Source: Spiroplasma endosymbiont of Lonchoptera lutea
Lineage (GTDB): Bacteria > Bacillota_I > Bacilli_A > Mycoplasmatales > Nriv7
Assembly: GCF_964019715.1 (NCBI RefSeq)
Contig: NZ_OZ026463.1
Location: 310,001 to 374,000, forward strand
Direction: 5' to 3'
Length of the DNA stretch: 64,000 bases
Shown: piece after piece, positions 9,818-19,985 of the stretch
How the letters are laid out: each line of letters opens with the position of its first letter
Numbering within the stretch: position 1 is the stretch's first letter
The notes under the pieces: generated by a model
What the model was told of the DNA's origin: nothing
The model's input: the letters and a program-made list of their open reading frames with translations, nothing else
The model's database searches: none
Translations under genes and position numbers: made by a program

Positions 9818-10102
9818 TTAGTTACCTTGTTTTGTTTTTATTGGTTTTATTTGTTTTTTAACTTTTCCTCACGCACTTAAACGACCACTATTTTTAACTG
9901 CATATTGGCGTTGTTTTTCCAAATTAACTTGTTGACTACCAAATCCAAGAATAATTGCCATAAGAAATTCTACAGCCAGCGTTAAGAACAAAGGAAATAT
10001 TAGTTGAATTTTTGTTCCCGGCACTTCTAAACTTCAAATTAAGTCAAAGACCTTATAAAGCATTTGAGCGAGAAAGTCCGCCATTTTTGCAAGATTTTCC
10101 AT
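9818..10102 (-). CDS. Plectrovirus small membrane protein (94 aa)
   Basis: 94 residues. It starts MENLAKMADFLAQMLYKVFDLIW; one hydrophobic helix at about residues 34-58, then a basic tail (KQRQYAVKN, KKQIKPIKTK). Two Trp residues are TGA. It overlaps nothing and sits 3 bp after the Zot-like stop. Relatives are at 50851-51135 and 62881-63207. Role unknown; position and topology suggest a virion assembly protein. Confidence 0.74.
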
Positions 10103-10105
10103 TTT

Positions 10106-11092
10106 TTATTGTTCCTTTTCTTTCATTTTTCTTAAAAATTTGCTAAATTTATCCATTTTTAAGTATTCCAAGTCTTCTAAATCAATTGCTGTGTCAGTAT
10201 AGTATTTGTCTTCATAGTCGGGATTTACTTTTGAATTTAAATAATCTCTTAAAAATGCTAGGTAAAAAGAATTGTAAGTGTTAAGTATGGGTAGAGGAAT
10301 TTTTAGTTTAAAAAAATAAATATCAAGTTCAGGAATATCGCGATATTTAATGCGACGACCCCTTTTGCTATTTTTAGCATCAATTAAGGTGTTTCGTCAG
10401 CGTTCATATTCTTCGATGCTTGTAAAGGCGCCGTAGATGACTTTTAAGTAAGGACGAAAAATATTAACGGGTTTTTTACGAATTCCCACAATCACATTAT
10501 TAGCAATATCACGAACTTTAACTCAAATATGTTTATCTCTTTGACCGCTAGCCAGCACAATATGACCGAAATGGCGTGCCAGAGCAAAATATTCTTGAAT
10601 ACCAGTTTCTTCGTTTTTGGTATTATTTTTTTCTCAATCAGTTCCTTCTAAAAATAAATTGGTTTCATCTCACAACAGTAAGGTTTTATCCGGCAATACT
10701 GGATAATCAAAGTTTAATAATCCCATATGCCCTAAACTTAATTTTTGGGTTTCTAGTAATGGAAAGGTTGATGCGATGTGATATTTCTTCTTTTTTAGTA
10801 ATTTTGATGCATATACTAGAAAAGCAGTTTTTCCAGTTCCTAATGAACCAATCACAATATTTAATGGTGAATTTTTTAAGAAATTAATAACTTTGTTAAT
10901 TTGTGTTAAATTACCGATTTTAAAAAGAAAAATTAAAATACAACCTGCTAAAAATAAATAGCTTACAATGTTTTTAAAATAACCGTTGTAAATATATCAA
11001 ATTGCTCCGCAATGTCATAAAATTAAAAATGAGGTGCGATTCAATTCAATAAAATGGTTATTTTTTTCTATTATTCATTTGCAAAATTTCAT
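10106..11092 (-). CDS. Plectrovirus Zot-like morphogenesis ATPase
   Basis: 328 residues. A transmembrane segment at about residues 45-65 is followed by a P-loop NTPase: Walker A GSLGTGKT at about 86-93 and Walker B TLLLWDETN with Trp encoded by TGA. This is the architecture of filamentous-phage gene I / zonula-occludens-toxin family proteins, which energise virion extrusion through the membrane. GAGGTG precedes the ATG at 11092. Homologues are at 51142-52125 and 63221-64000. Confidence 0.86.
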
Positions 11093-11116
11093 CTTGCACC
11101 TCACTTTATTTTTTTG

Positions 11117-11362
11117 TTAGCGTACCGCTCCAAGTAATTTTTCAAACATTTTAAAGCAAATAAAGAATATTGCCAAAATAAATGGAAAAATGAATATTCA
11201 GTAGTCAGCAAAGAAGTTACCGACTTGTGGCATATTAACAGCAATAATTTCTCACATTTTAGTAAAAGCCGTTATAATTGCATTTCATAATTTAGTCATC
11301 GCGTCACTAGCTGTTATTTTTTCTACTGTTGCAGGTGCATCGGCCAAGAAAGTTCCAATCAT
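11117..11362 (-). CDS. Plectrovirus probable major coat protein
   Basis: 81 residues: short N-terminal segment (MIGTFLADAPATVEK), amphipathic middle and a hydrophobic helix (DYWIFIFPFILAIFFICF) ending in FEKLLGAVR. The size and single spanning helix match inovirus-type major coat proteins. It lies just upstream of the Zot-like gene with a strong GGGGGTGATG ribosome site, suggesting high expression. Relatives are at 52150-52398 and 40558-40797. The assignment rests on size, topology and position. Confidence 0.7.
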
Positions 11363-11527
11363 ATAATCATCACCCCCTTTCTTTTTAAAACATTCATCAT
11401 TATATAAAGTTTTTCTTAAATTTGTTAAAACCACGATTAACCTTAACACGATTATATTTTTTCCTAATTAATTTTGAATTTCTTTGGGAATGCATCAGAA
11501 TGTAACTTCTTGACATTAATTTTTTCC

Positions 11528-11758
11528 CTATCTAAATACTGATATGGTTTTTCAAACGAGCATTAGAATAAATCACACCATAATCGCTATTAAGAATCAA
11601 AAAGCAATGTTTGCTATTAAAAGTCAAAGTGTTTCTTGAGTTAAATCAATTTCTTTACCACCACTAATATGAGCCGGAATAGTTGTAATTTGAATAAATA
11701 AATCTCAGAAAGTTTGTTTGATTTGTTCTCAATCAAATTCTTTTAAGTTTATTGTCAT
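11528..11758 (-). CDS. Plectrovirus small membrane protein (76 aa)
   Basis: 76 residues with many TGA Trp codons. An N-terminal amphipathic part (FDWEQIKQTFWDLFIQITT), a conserved PAHI.GGKEI motif and a C-terminal transmembrane helix. Relatives are at 52448-52678 and 40840-41073. Probably a minor virion protein; no function can be assigned from sequence. A 165-bp gap separates it from the coat gene and holds nothing recognisable. Confidence 0.72.
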
Positions 11759-11761
11759 TTT

Positions 11762-11923
11762 TTATCTCCCAAAAATCATTTTTATTGGTAAATATATAAT
11801 TGAAATTAATGCGAAAAGAAAAGTAATGATAATAATTAATCCGGCAATAAACGCAACTTGTGCAGGCATTTTTTCTATCGGAACAAACAGTTTTAAGAAC
11901 TCCATAATAATTTCTCAAAACAT
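11762..11923 (-). CDS. Plectrovirus very small membrane protein (53 aa)
   Basis: 53 residues, MFWEIIMEFLKLF followed by one long transmembrane helix and LPIKMIFGR. Its start overlaps the stop of the upstream gene (TAATG), indicating coupling. It ends 3 bp before the next start. Homologues are at 52682-52843 and 41064-41228. Conservation in three viral variants supports a real gene although it is short. Confidence 0.7.
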
Positions 11924-12144
11924 TATTTTTTATCCTTGCTATTTTCTTTTAAATTAGGAGTTTTAACTCATTCTTCAAAGCGGGCAATAAATACTTTTTC
12001 GTCTTTTGTGAAATTACCAGTATTATTTTTAATGGCATTTTTGTATTTAATTCTAATTTTTATTTTGGCATAAATCTTATAAGCAAAATATGCCAGCAAC
12101 ATTATGCAAATGATAATAAATATTAGTCCAATTATAATATTCAT
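11923..12144 (-). CDS. Plectrovirus single-span membrane protein (73 aa)
   Basis: 73 residues: N-terminal transmembrane helix, then a basic cytoplasmic-type tail with the motif GNFTKDEKVFIARFEEWVK. Its stop overlaps the next start. Relatives are at 52843-53064 and 41233-41457. The tail motif (F-T/S-K-x-E-K) is kept in all three while the membrane segment varies. Role unknown. Confidence 0.72.
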
Positions 12145-12146
12145 TT

Positions 12147-12476
12147 TTAAACTCCTTTAAAATAGTTATAATTTGTATCTTTTTTGTTGTTTTCTTTTTC
12201 GGCAATGAAGAAACCTAATAATTCTTGGCCTTTAATTAACTTAGTTTCTTGCTCTTGTTGATTAATTGAAATTACTTGATATTTACTATCTTTTATTATT
12301 ATTCCGATACAAATCGAATTTTCATATTTTCCCTTATAAACAAATCGCTTTGGAAACCAAATGCCGATTTGTTCATTAAATCACGGAATTTTTGGCGCTT
12401 TAATAAGCATTGCGTTTTGTGTTTCTTTTAAGAGATATTTTTCAGTATTTAAGAAAATGTTTTCAATGTTTTTCAT
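12147..12476 (-). CDS. Plectrovirus soluble protein of unknown function (109 aa)
   Basis: 109 residues, no membrane segment, predicted alpha/beta. It contains KAPKIPWFNEQIGIWFPKRF and repeated IINQQEQE-type polar stretches. First gene of this viral transcription unit, with AAGAAAGG before the ATG. Homologue at 53067-53393. Size and position would suit a DNA-binding or replication accessory protein, but I see no diagnostic motif. Confidence 0.65.
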
Positions 12477-12541
12477 AGTAAATTACCTTTCTTATGAATA
12501 AACTAAGTTATATTAACTAAGTTGTTAGTTAACTTAGTTTT

Positions 12542-12576
12542 TTAAACACTTATATATCGCAGATTTAAGTGTTTAA
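12542..12576. other. Conserved viral hairpin (covarying stem)
   Basis: Perfect 11-bp inverted repeat TTAAACACTTA / TAAGTGTTTAA around the 13-nt loop TATATCGCAGATT. The same loop occurs at 53445-53479, where two stem base pairs have changed on both sides. Just downstream of it (12500-12540) are three copies of AACTAAGTT. It lies between the viral gene set and its far upstream region: candidate origin, packaging signal or transcription signal. Confidence 0.7.
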
Positions 12577-12713
12577 CAAGCTTTGTTATTAAATTTTATT
12601 TTTTAATTAGATAAAGATTTTAACAATTTTAAACTTAGTATATCCCCTATATAGAAATTTCTACACTTTAACATCCGCATCCTACCCTTGGAACTAATTT
12701 AATAGCGTGTATA
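12577..12713. other. Viral non-coding segment
   Basis: No gene. It contains a short palindrome AGAAATTTCT at about 12652-12661 and otherwise AT-rich sequence. It has no counterpart in the viral set at 53.5 kb. Confidence 0.4.
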
Positions 12714-12987
12714 TTTTTAGGAAATCCACCCATTCATTTTTTTATTGCAAAACGAAACAAATTGCTATAACTAATAGGGTGTTATCTATTAACTGGTAAA
12801 CTTCTTTTGGTTATGGCGACCACCCACAATTTATCGTGCTTTTAATACATACCAACATTATTAACTCACTTGTATTTAATTTTCAAAGAACAAATTTTTA
12901 ACACCTTATAAAATAAAAAGACAACCATTGCTGACTGTCTTAATACTTATTCAAATCTTTACCCACCTAACAAAACTTTATGCGTCC
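12714..12987. repeat. 274-bp repeat ending in the miniature-element terminal repeat, copy 1
   Basis: Matches 36414-36686 with few changes. Its right end, ACCTAACAAAACTTTATGCGTCC, matches the terminal repeat of the 304-bp miniature elements. Non-coding; it contains a stem AAGACA / TGTCTT at 12918-12941 followed on the minus strand by T-rich sequence (possible terminator). The left boundary is unknown because no matching inverted end is visible. Confidence 0.7.
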
Positions 12988-13214
12988 TCGTTGCTAGTAT
13001 TTGTTTTATTTTAACAATTAGTATTCCGATATATTTTTATATTTGGGCAATGCAACCCGTATATAAGTTTGCGCAATCATTGTTAACTGCTAATGAAGCT
13101 AAATTAATTAAATGAATTTATTTAGTTCGAATTTTATATTTAATTTTTATGACAATTTATGAAACACTAAAAACCGTAGCATATGGTATTGTTAAAATCC
13201 ATGAAGGTACATAA
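12988..13214 (+). pseudogene. C-terminal fragment of an integral membrane protein
   Basis: An open frame of about 75 codons with one TGA (Trp), entering directly from the terminal repeat at 12987 and stopping at 13212. It encodes two hydrophobic segments (ICFILTISIPIYFYIW, IYLVRILYLIFMTIY) and ends KIHEGT. No start is present, so this is the surviving 3' end of a gene cut by the element. The N-terminal part is not seen elsewhere in the window. Confidence 0.6.
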
Positions 13215-13738
13215 TATTTATAGTTTATTCTTTTGTTATTTTATTGCATAATAGGTTTAGAGAAATTAATTAAGTAAAATCGAGCAGTTCAGGAATGTAC
13301 TCTGCAATAAAAAAGTTTAATTTTGAAAATAGTTTTTTCTTATATTGATAATCAAATTAATTAATTTGCTGAATTATACTTGTAAGTGCAAGTAAATAAA
13401 ATTGCAAAAGATTTCATATAAAAATTTCATGATGCTAAGTTTATTTTAGAAAAAGTAAATTTAAGGAGTTTTTATATGGGATACAAACATCTTGGCATAG
13501 ATGAAAGAATTTATATTGAGAATCAATTGAAATTTAAAGTAAAAATTAGTGAAATAGCTAAAAATCTTAATCGAAGTATTAGTACTATTAATCGAGAAGT
13601 TAATAGAAATAAAGATAATAATCATTATTTTTCATTAATTGCACAAAATAAAGCAGAAAATAGAAAACAATTACATGTTTATTTTCATAAATTTAAAAAT
13701 AGAGAATTAGTAAAATATGTACAACAAAAATTATTATA

Positions 13739-14799
13739 CCTGAATTGTAAATATAAATGGGACAGTTTTTTAAAATAATTGTATTAAATCTATTGGTCTT
13801 TTATAAGATAATGATTTTCTGGGTGTAGAATTAATTTGAAATGCTATAGAATTTAAGTCTTTTTGTTTATATGAAGATAAATCAGTAGATTTTGGTAAAT
13901 ATCTTCTTAAAATACCATTATTGTTCTCATTTAAACCTCTTTGACAAGGTTTTCCGGCATCTGCAAAATAAATTTTAACATTACAATTTTTTTCAATTAA
14001 TTTTCATTTACTAAATTCTTTACCACGATCAAAAGTAATAGTTTTAATTGTTCCTGGTATTAATTTTGAAATAAATTTTATTATACTTTGTGTAATATTT
14101 TCTGCTTTATGATTTTTAGTTTTCAAAGGAATTGTGGTTTTTGATCATATATCAGCTAAAGTAATAATAGAACTTTTATGATCTTTACCAACGATAGTAT
14201 CTCCCTCTAAATGGCCAAATTCTTGTATATTTTTAATATTTGGAATGATTAAATTTCTTTCATGAATAGATTTACAATTATTAATTTTGCCCCTAGTTTC
14301 TTTTTGTTTATGAGGTTTATTTTTGCCTTTTCTCAATAAATTTTTTTCATCAAAACCCATTCGATTTGTTTTAAACATGTTATATAAAGTTTTTGTTGAA
14401 ATATTTTTTATTTTATTTTTCTTTAAAAAATCAGCAATTATATCAAGAGCATAATTTTTAGTAATTAACAAATGATTGATAGTATTAATTTCTGTTAAAG
14501 TTAAAATTATTAATTTTCTACCTGCATTTTGTTTATTTTTTTGAACTTGATTCAATATTTCTAATGGTAATAAGTTTTGATTTAATAATTTACAAACTCT
14601 GTGTACAGTTGATTTACTATAATCAATTGCTTTTGCTATTTTACGAATAGAAAATCCATAACTTTTATATTCTTTTATTGCTATTATTGATTCAATAGTC
14701 AGATACTTATACATTGTGCTAATTCCTTTCTTTTCTTAATTATAGAATTAACACAATTTGTTTTTTATATAAGTGTCCTTTTTAATTTTACATTTCAGG
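13739..14799 (-). mobile_element. IS30-type element A, copy 3 (complete)
   Basis: 1061 bp with both ends intact, inserted in the element-B transposase gene. Comparison with the uninterrupted element-B copy (56081-56100) places it within an ATTATTA run; the exact duplication is obscured by a base difference. Confidence 0.95.
13770..14714 (-). CDS. IS30-family transposase (element A, copy 3)
   Basis: 314 residues, DDE core intact; differs from the common version by R to K at TRGKINN. Otherwise as at 5872-6816. Confidence 0.92.
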
Positions 14800-15606
14800 T
14801 TAGGTTGATCGCCTGAACAAATTTATGGCAGAATTAAAAATTTTCATCAAGAATGAATTATTAGTTTTAAAACAATTTACAATTGAATTTATTCTGGATT
14901 ACTTGAAAAGGTTACTAGTAAAAATTTAAGAAGAAAAGGTAAGAAACGAAAATCTTAAGAAAATCGGGGTAAATTTAATGGTAAATCCATTAAAGAACGA
15001 AATGTTAATAATCGCATAACTCTTGGCCATTGAGAAGGTGATACTGTAGTATCATCACGAGGTAAAAGTAAATCATGTTTAATAACTTTAGTTGAAAGAA
15101 CATCAAGATTTACTTTAGCAATATTAGTTGAAAATAGAACTACTAAAGTTATTAACAAAAATATTAGTCATTATTTATCAATTCTTCCAAATAATCTTGT
15201 TAAGACTATAACATTTGATAGGGGTAAAGAATTTGCTAATTGACAACAACTTGAAAAAAATTTAAATGTGAAAATTTATTTTGCTGATGCATATTCACCT
15301 TGACAAAGAGGTACTAATGAAAATACTAATGGTTTAATTAGAGAAAAATTTCCTAAAAAATTTAATTTTTCAAACACTACTAAAAATGCAGTTCATAAAT
15401 TTATATTGTCTTTAAACCAAAGACCAAGAAAAATACTAAATTATCTTTCGCCAATCGAATATTTGGTTAGAAAAATAATTTAGTTGCACTTAACTTTACA
15501 ATTTGGCATTTCTTTAAATCAATTGAAAGGTAATGAAACATATGGATGAATAATAAAAAAGCAATAAATAAGTTAATAAAAATGTTAGGAGTTAGGAAGA
15601 ATAAGG

Positions 15607-16350
15607 ATGTTAGAAACAAATTTTGATAATAATGAAAATGAAGATAATGAAAAGCAAAGTATTGAAAAACAAAGCAAGTTAAGAAAAGCATTAAAACTAA
15701 TTAAGCATAAAAGAAATATTGAAAAAAAACAAGAACGAATAAAATCCAAAAATGAACAGAAAAAAATCAGAAAAGAATTAAAGTTAATTGAAAAGAAAAA
15801 GAGTAGTGAAAATAAGAAAGCAAGATTAACAATTCAAGAATGATTTGTGTTAAGAAAAAAATTAAAATTAGTTAAACGCAATATTAAAGCTGAAAAAAAA
15901 CAAGAAAAACAAAAATATCAAGCAGAAAGCAAAAAATTAAAGCAAGAACTAAGAATTAATAAAAAGAAAAGAACAAGAGAAATTAAGAAAGAAAAACAAG
16001 ACTGTAAACAAGCACAAATAAATTTAAAAAGAGAAATAAAGTTAATTAAGAAAAGACGAAGTCTTCAAGGTGAAGAAAAAAAACAATTTATTAAAGAACG
16101 CCGAAAAACAAAACAAGCGTTAAAGATAATTAAAAAAAGAGAAAGAATTCAAAATCAAGAGGCAAAGCAAAAATGCTGTGAACAATTAAAACAATTAAGA
16201 AGTGAATTAAAAATAATAAGTAAAAAGCGTAAACAAGAAAATAAGAAAAATGAAAAGAAGTTAATAAAAAAAGCAAAAAAAAATCAACAAAGTAAAAAAC
16301 GAATGTTGAAAAATAGAAAGCAAAAAAACGAAGCTGAAAATCAATTATAA
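15607..16350 (+). CDS. Lysine-rich coiled-coil repeat protein
   Basis: 247 residues including one TGA Trp (EWFVLRK). After an acidic N-terminal 20 residues, seven repeats begin at about residues 25, 54, 82, 111, 140, 168 and 197. The period is 28-29, with core L(R/K)xxLK(L/I)I then a K/R/E/Q-rich stretch. Almost the entire protein is predicted helical coiled coil and it is very basic. No signal peptide or membrane segment, so presumably cytoplasmic: nucleic-acid binding or cytoskeletal. I do not recognise the family. It stands alone between IS30-B and ecfA1. Confidence 0.72.
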
Positions 16351-16480
16351 ATATCAATAAATTATCTTTTATTTAGTAGCGATTAATGTGTGCTTAATGT
16401 TTCCTATTTAACATTCTTTTATTAGTGTGTTAAAATTAAATAGTTAAATATTAATTATTTAGATATTTAGGAGTATATTA

Positions 16481-17356
16481 ATGAGAAAGAAAAAAAAAGC
16501 CCACGAAAAATTGGAAACATTAACAAGAAAAAATAATATTGCTTTAAAAGTACAAGATATTGAATTTAAATATCGGGTGAGTTATCCTAATGCGGTAGAT
16601 GGTGTTAGTTTTAGTATCAATCACGGCGAGTATATAACTATTATTGGTCATAATGGTAGTGGGAAATCAACTTTATCAAAAATTATTATTGGCGTTTTAA
16701 AAGCACAAAAAGGTAGTATTGAAATATTTGGTAATTTAGTAACTAAAGAAAATAGTCAATTAATTTCGCGTAAATTAGGAATTGTTTTTCAAAATCCGGA
16801 TAATCAATTTATTGGTTCAACAGTTCGTGATGATATTGCTTTTGGTTTAGAAAATAAATGTGTTGACCCAAAATTGATGCCGGATATTATTATGAAATAT
16901 TCACAAATGGTAGGGATGGAAAGTTATTTAGATCACGAACCATTATTATTATCAGGTGGTCAAAAACAACGCGTAGCGATTGCTTCGGCTTTAGCATTAA
17001 CTCCAGAATTAATTATTTTTGATGAAGCTACTAGTATGTTAGACCCTAAGGGAAAAAGAGAAGTAAAAGAAATTATGGTGCAATTAAAAGAATTGCGTGA
17101 AAAAACAATTATTTCAATTACCCATGATATGGATGAAATTATTAATGCTGATAAGGTATTAGTAATGAATAAAGGAAAAGTTGTTCGTTTTGGTAAACCA
17201 GAAGAAATTTTAAAAGAAGTTGATTTTTTAAGAAGTATTCATTTAGATATTCCTTTTATTTTAAAAGTATCTTATGGATTAAAAAAGTATGGTGTTAATA
17301 TTGACGAAACATTATATGAAGAGGAATTGGTACAACAAATATGTCAAAAAAAATAA
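16481..17356 (+). CDS. ecfA1: Energy-coupling factor transporter ATPase EcfA1
   Basis: 291 residues. ABC ATPase with Walker [10 protein letters not shown] at about 56-64, Q-loop [10 protein letters not shown], signature [12 protein letters not shown] and Walker [14 protein letters not shown]. The NPDNQ motif is typical of EcfA. With EcfA2 and EcfT it powers uptake of vitamins and metals bound by separate S-components in the membrane. The stop overlaps the ecfA2 start by 16 bp. The basic N-terminal 20 residues precede the usual start. Confidence 0.95.
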   Translation: MRKKKKAHEKLETLTRKNNIALKVQDIEFKYRVSYPNAVDGVSFSINHGEYITIIGHNGSGKSTLSKIIIGVLKAQKGSIEIFGNLVTKENSQLISRKLGIVFQNPDNQFIGSTVRDDIAFGLENKCVDPKLMPDIIMKYSQMVGMESYLDHEPLLLSGGQKQRVAIASALALTPELIIFDEATSMLDPKGKREVKEIMVQLKELREKTIISITHDMDEIINADKVLVMNKGKVVRFGKPEEILKEVDFLRSIHLDIPFILKVSYGLKKYGVNIDETLYEEELVQQICQKK

Positions 17357-18237
17357 TTATTGATAATCCATCGAATTTAATTAAATTTAATAATGTTAGT
17401 TACATTTATGCTCCTAAAAGTCCATTTCAATTTCAAGCCTTAAAAGATGTTAATCTGTGAATAAAGGATTCTATTATTACGGCGGTTGTTGGTTCAACTG
17501 GTAGTGGAAAATCAACTTTAATTCAACATATGAATGGATTGTTAATTCCAACAGCTGGGCAAATTATTGTTGGTGATTTTCTGATTAAAGCAAAGCAGAG
17601 AAAAATTAAAAAGCAAAAATTATTACGAAAATCAGTAGGGTTAGTTTTTCAATTTCCGGAATATCAATTATTTGAAGAAACAATTGAAAAGGATATTATG
17701 TTTGGTCCTTTAAACTTTGGAATTAAAAAGGATGAAGCCCGACTTAGAGCTGCTAAGTATTTAGAACTTGTGGGATTAGGTCAAGAATATTTAACGCGTT
17801 CGCCTTTTGATTTATCTGGTGGTCAAAAAAGAAGAGTAGCGATTGCTGGAATTTTGGCGATTGAAGGTCATACTTTAATTTTAGATGAACCAACAGCTGG
17901 GTTAGATCCTGATGGGGAAGAAGAGTTAATGAAGTTATTTTTTAAGTTTAATAAACAAGATAAAAAACGCATTATTCTTGTTACTCATAATATGGATCAT
18001 GTTTTGCAATATGCCGATGAAGTTGTTGTTTTAAAAAATGGTCAATTGTATCATCAAAGTGATCCGGTTAGTCTTTTTGCTAATGCTCAATTAATTAAAG
18101 AAATTAATATTGAACCACCAAAAATTTTTCATTTTTTACAAAAGTTAAAAGATAATGGTTTTGATACTAGTAATATCAATGCTCGGACTGTTGAAGATTT
18201 AGTAACCCAATTAGCACAAAGAATTAATAGTAAGTAG
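17341..18237 (+). CDS. ecfA2: Energy-coupling factor transporter ATPase EcfA2
   Basis: 298 residues with a TGA Trp at about residue 40. Walker [10 protein letters not shown] at about 51-59, Q-loop [10 protein letters not shown] (typical of EcfA2), signature [13 protein letters not shown], Walker [15 protein letters not shown]. It pairs with EcfA1 to drive EcfT. It starts inside the end of ecfA1 and is followed 13 bp later by ecfT. Confidence 0.95.
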
Positions 18238-18250
18238 AAGGAGTTAATTT

Positions 18251-19174
18251 ATGAATATATCATTTGGACGGTATTTACCATATAATTCTCTTGTTCATCG
18301 CCTTGACCCTAGAATTAAAATGCTATCAATAATTGCTTTAATTGCAGCCGTTTTTATTAATACTGGTTTTACCGGTTATATTTTAACCGGAACAGTAATT
18401 ATTAGTATTTTCTTTATTTCTAAATTACCATTGCGATTATTATTTTCTTTGTTTAAGTTTGTTATTTTTGTAACTTTAGTATTATTAGTATTAAATTTTT
18501 TTCTTATTAAACCTGAATTTAATGCGGATAAACAACCACTTTGAGAGACAGTGGGTCTCATATATCAACCAGCTAAGTTTAAGATTCTTATTGTGTCTTG
18601 AAAAGCGATTTTAACGGCATTATATATTTCATTAAGAATTTATTTGATGGTTTTAGTAACAACGATTTTGACATCAACAACAAAACCATTGGATTTAACA
18701 TTAGCTTTGGAAGATTTAATGTGACCTTTGAAGTTAATTAAAATTCCTGTTCATATTATTTCAATTATCATTTCAATGGCATTAAGAATGTTACCAACTT
18801 TATTTGAAGAAGCAATGCGAATTAAAAAAGCACAAGCATCAAGAGGGATGGATTCTAAAAATGGTAAATTTAAAGATAAAATTAAGTCCATCGTTTCTTT
18901 AATTATTCCTTTACTAGTATCATCATTTCAAAAAGCTGAGGATATGGCTTATGCAATGGATGCTCGGGGTTATGACCCCCATCAAAAAAGAACGCGATTT
19001 CGTCAATATCGGATTGGATTTTTAGATGTATTCATTTTAATTTTAATTCTTTGTTTTTTAGCATTAGTGGTGGTGTTATCTACTAATATTGGTAGTGAAT
19101 GATTAAATCATTGTGATGTTTGAAAACCGATGCGTTATGTTGATCAGTTTGTTTGACGCTTAATAGAATATTAA
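18251..19174 (+). CDS. ecfT: Energy-coupling factor transporter transmembrane protein EcfT
   Basis: 307 residues with several TGA Trp codons. Hydrophobic N-terminal half starting GRYLPYNSLVHRLDPR, the conserved EcfT opening. Two coupling-helix motifs, here EEAMRIKKAQASRGMD and YAMDARGYDP, with the A-R-G signature that docks on the two ATPases. Downstream truA starts 6 bp after the stop. A strong SD (GAAGGAG) precedes the start. Confidence 0.95.
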
Positions 19175-19179
19175 AAATA

Positions 19180-19915
19180 ATGGTTTCTTATTTATTATCC
19201 ATTAGTTATGATGGTAGCAAATATTGGGGATGGGCCCATCAAAATAATAAAATTACTGTTGAAGGTTCATTAATGGCAGTTATTACTAGTGCTTTTAATT
19301 GTGAGTTTAAAATTCAAGTAGCAAGTCTGTACCGATAAAAAAGTTCATAGTTATGACCAAAAAGTTAAATTATCATTTAATATTGTCTTAGAACCAAAAC
19401 AATTACAATGAATTTTAAATAATAAATTACCTAATGATATTTATATTACTAATTGTTGCATTGTTGCTAATGATTTTCATGTGCGAAAAAAATGTGTTTT
19501 GAAAACATATCATTATCAGATTAATTGTGGGTCTTACAATGTCTTTCAACAAAGATATATTTATCAATATAACAAACCGTTACGAAAAAGAAATTTACAA
19601 AAGATTGCTAAGATTTTTGTTGGAACTTATGATTTTTCTAATTTTTCTTTATTAAAAGATAAGGAAACTATTAATCGGGTGCGAAATATTAAGAGTATTA
19701 AAATTAAAAAACATCAAGATTTAGTGATAATTATTATTAAAGCCCCAAGTTTTATTCGTCATCAAGTAAGAATGATTGTTGGCAGTATTTTAGCTTGTTA
19801 TGAAGGAAAAATATCGTTAACACAGTTGCAAGAAAAATTATTAAATCCTTTAGCTTTGAAAACTAAATATCAAGTATCTGGTGAAGGGTTGTATTTAATG
19901 AATATTAAGTATTAA
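19180..19915 (+). pseudogene. truA: tRNA pseudouridine synthase A, frameshifted
   Basis: TruA makes pseudouridine at positions 38-40 of the tRNA anticodon arm. The N-terminus (MVSYLLSISYDGSKYWGWA) and the remainder after the shift (FHVRKKCVLKTYHYQI, FIRHQVRMIVGSIL, SGEGLYLMNIKY) are good TruA. At 19327-19330 the sequence is CTGT where CGT is needed to give ASRTDKKVH with the catalytic Asp. One extra T (19328) stops the frame four codons later. With the T removed the protein would be 244 residues. Real pseudogene or base-call error. Confidence 0.88.
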
Positions 19916-19956
19916 ATTTTTATTTTAATTTATCTTTAATTAATTTTCTTAAAGTT

Positions 19957-19962
19957 TATAAT
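19957..19962 (+). promoter_or_regulatory. -10 box of the small acidic-protein gene
   Basis: TATAAT 24 bp before the start codon region, preceded at 16 bp by a weak TTTAAT. It would give a very short leader containing the AGGAGGTGA ribosome site. Confidence 0.45.
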
Positions 19963-19985
19963 TAAGTTTAATAGGAGGTGAAGAA

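Larger units (their letters stand above)
13476..15483 (+). pseudogene. IS30-family transposase (element B), split by IS30-A
   Basis: 5' part 13476-13738 and 3' part 14800-15483; joined they give about 315 residues. Helix-turn-helix (VKISEIAKNLNRSISTINREV) at the N-terminus; DDE core RITLGHWEGDTVV, ITFDRGKEFANW and GTNENTNGLIREKF in the 3' part. RBS AAGGAG precedes ATG. The protein is clearly different from the element-A transposase although in the same family. Confidence 0.9.
13367..15508 (+). mobile_element. IS30-type element B, copy 1, interrupted by IS30-A
   Basis: Ends are imperfect inverted repeats (TGCTGAATTATACTTGTAAG on the left; right end reads TGCCAAATTGTAAAGTTAAG inward), with both converging on TAAGTGCAA. 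It carries one transposase gene, split by a complete IS30-A at 13739-14799. The second copy is at 55371-56276. Region 13215-13366 to the left holds nothing recognisable. Confidence 0.8.

Noticed and set aside
11733-11918. 61-codon minus-strand frame and 79-codon plus-strand frame in the viral cluster
   Set aside because: Both are shadows of the conserved 53-residue and 76-residue membrane genes read with TGA = Trp.
15467-15691. Hydrophobic minus-strand frame opposite the coiled-coil gene
   Set aside because: The antisense of Lys-rich codons looks like Phe/Leu-rich membrane protein. No ribosome site; the same applies at 16130-16357.
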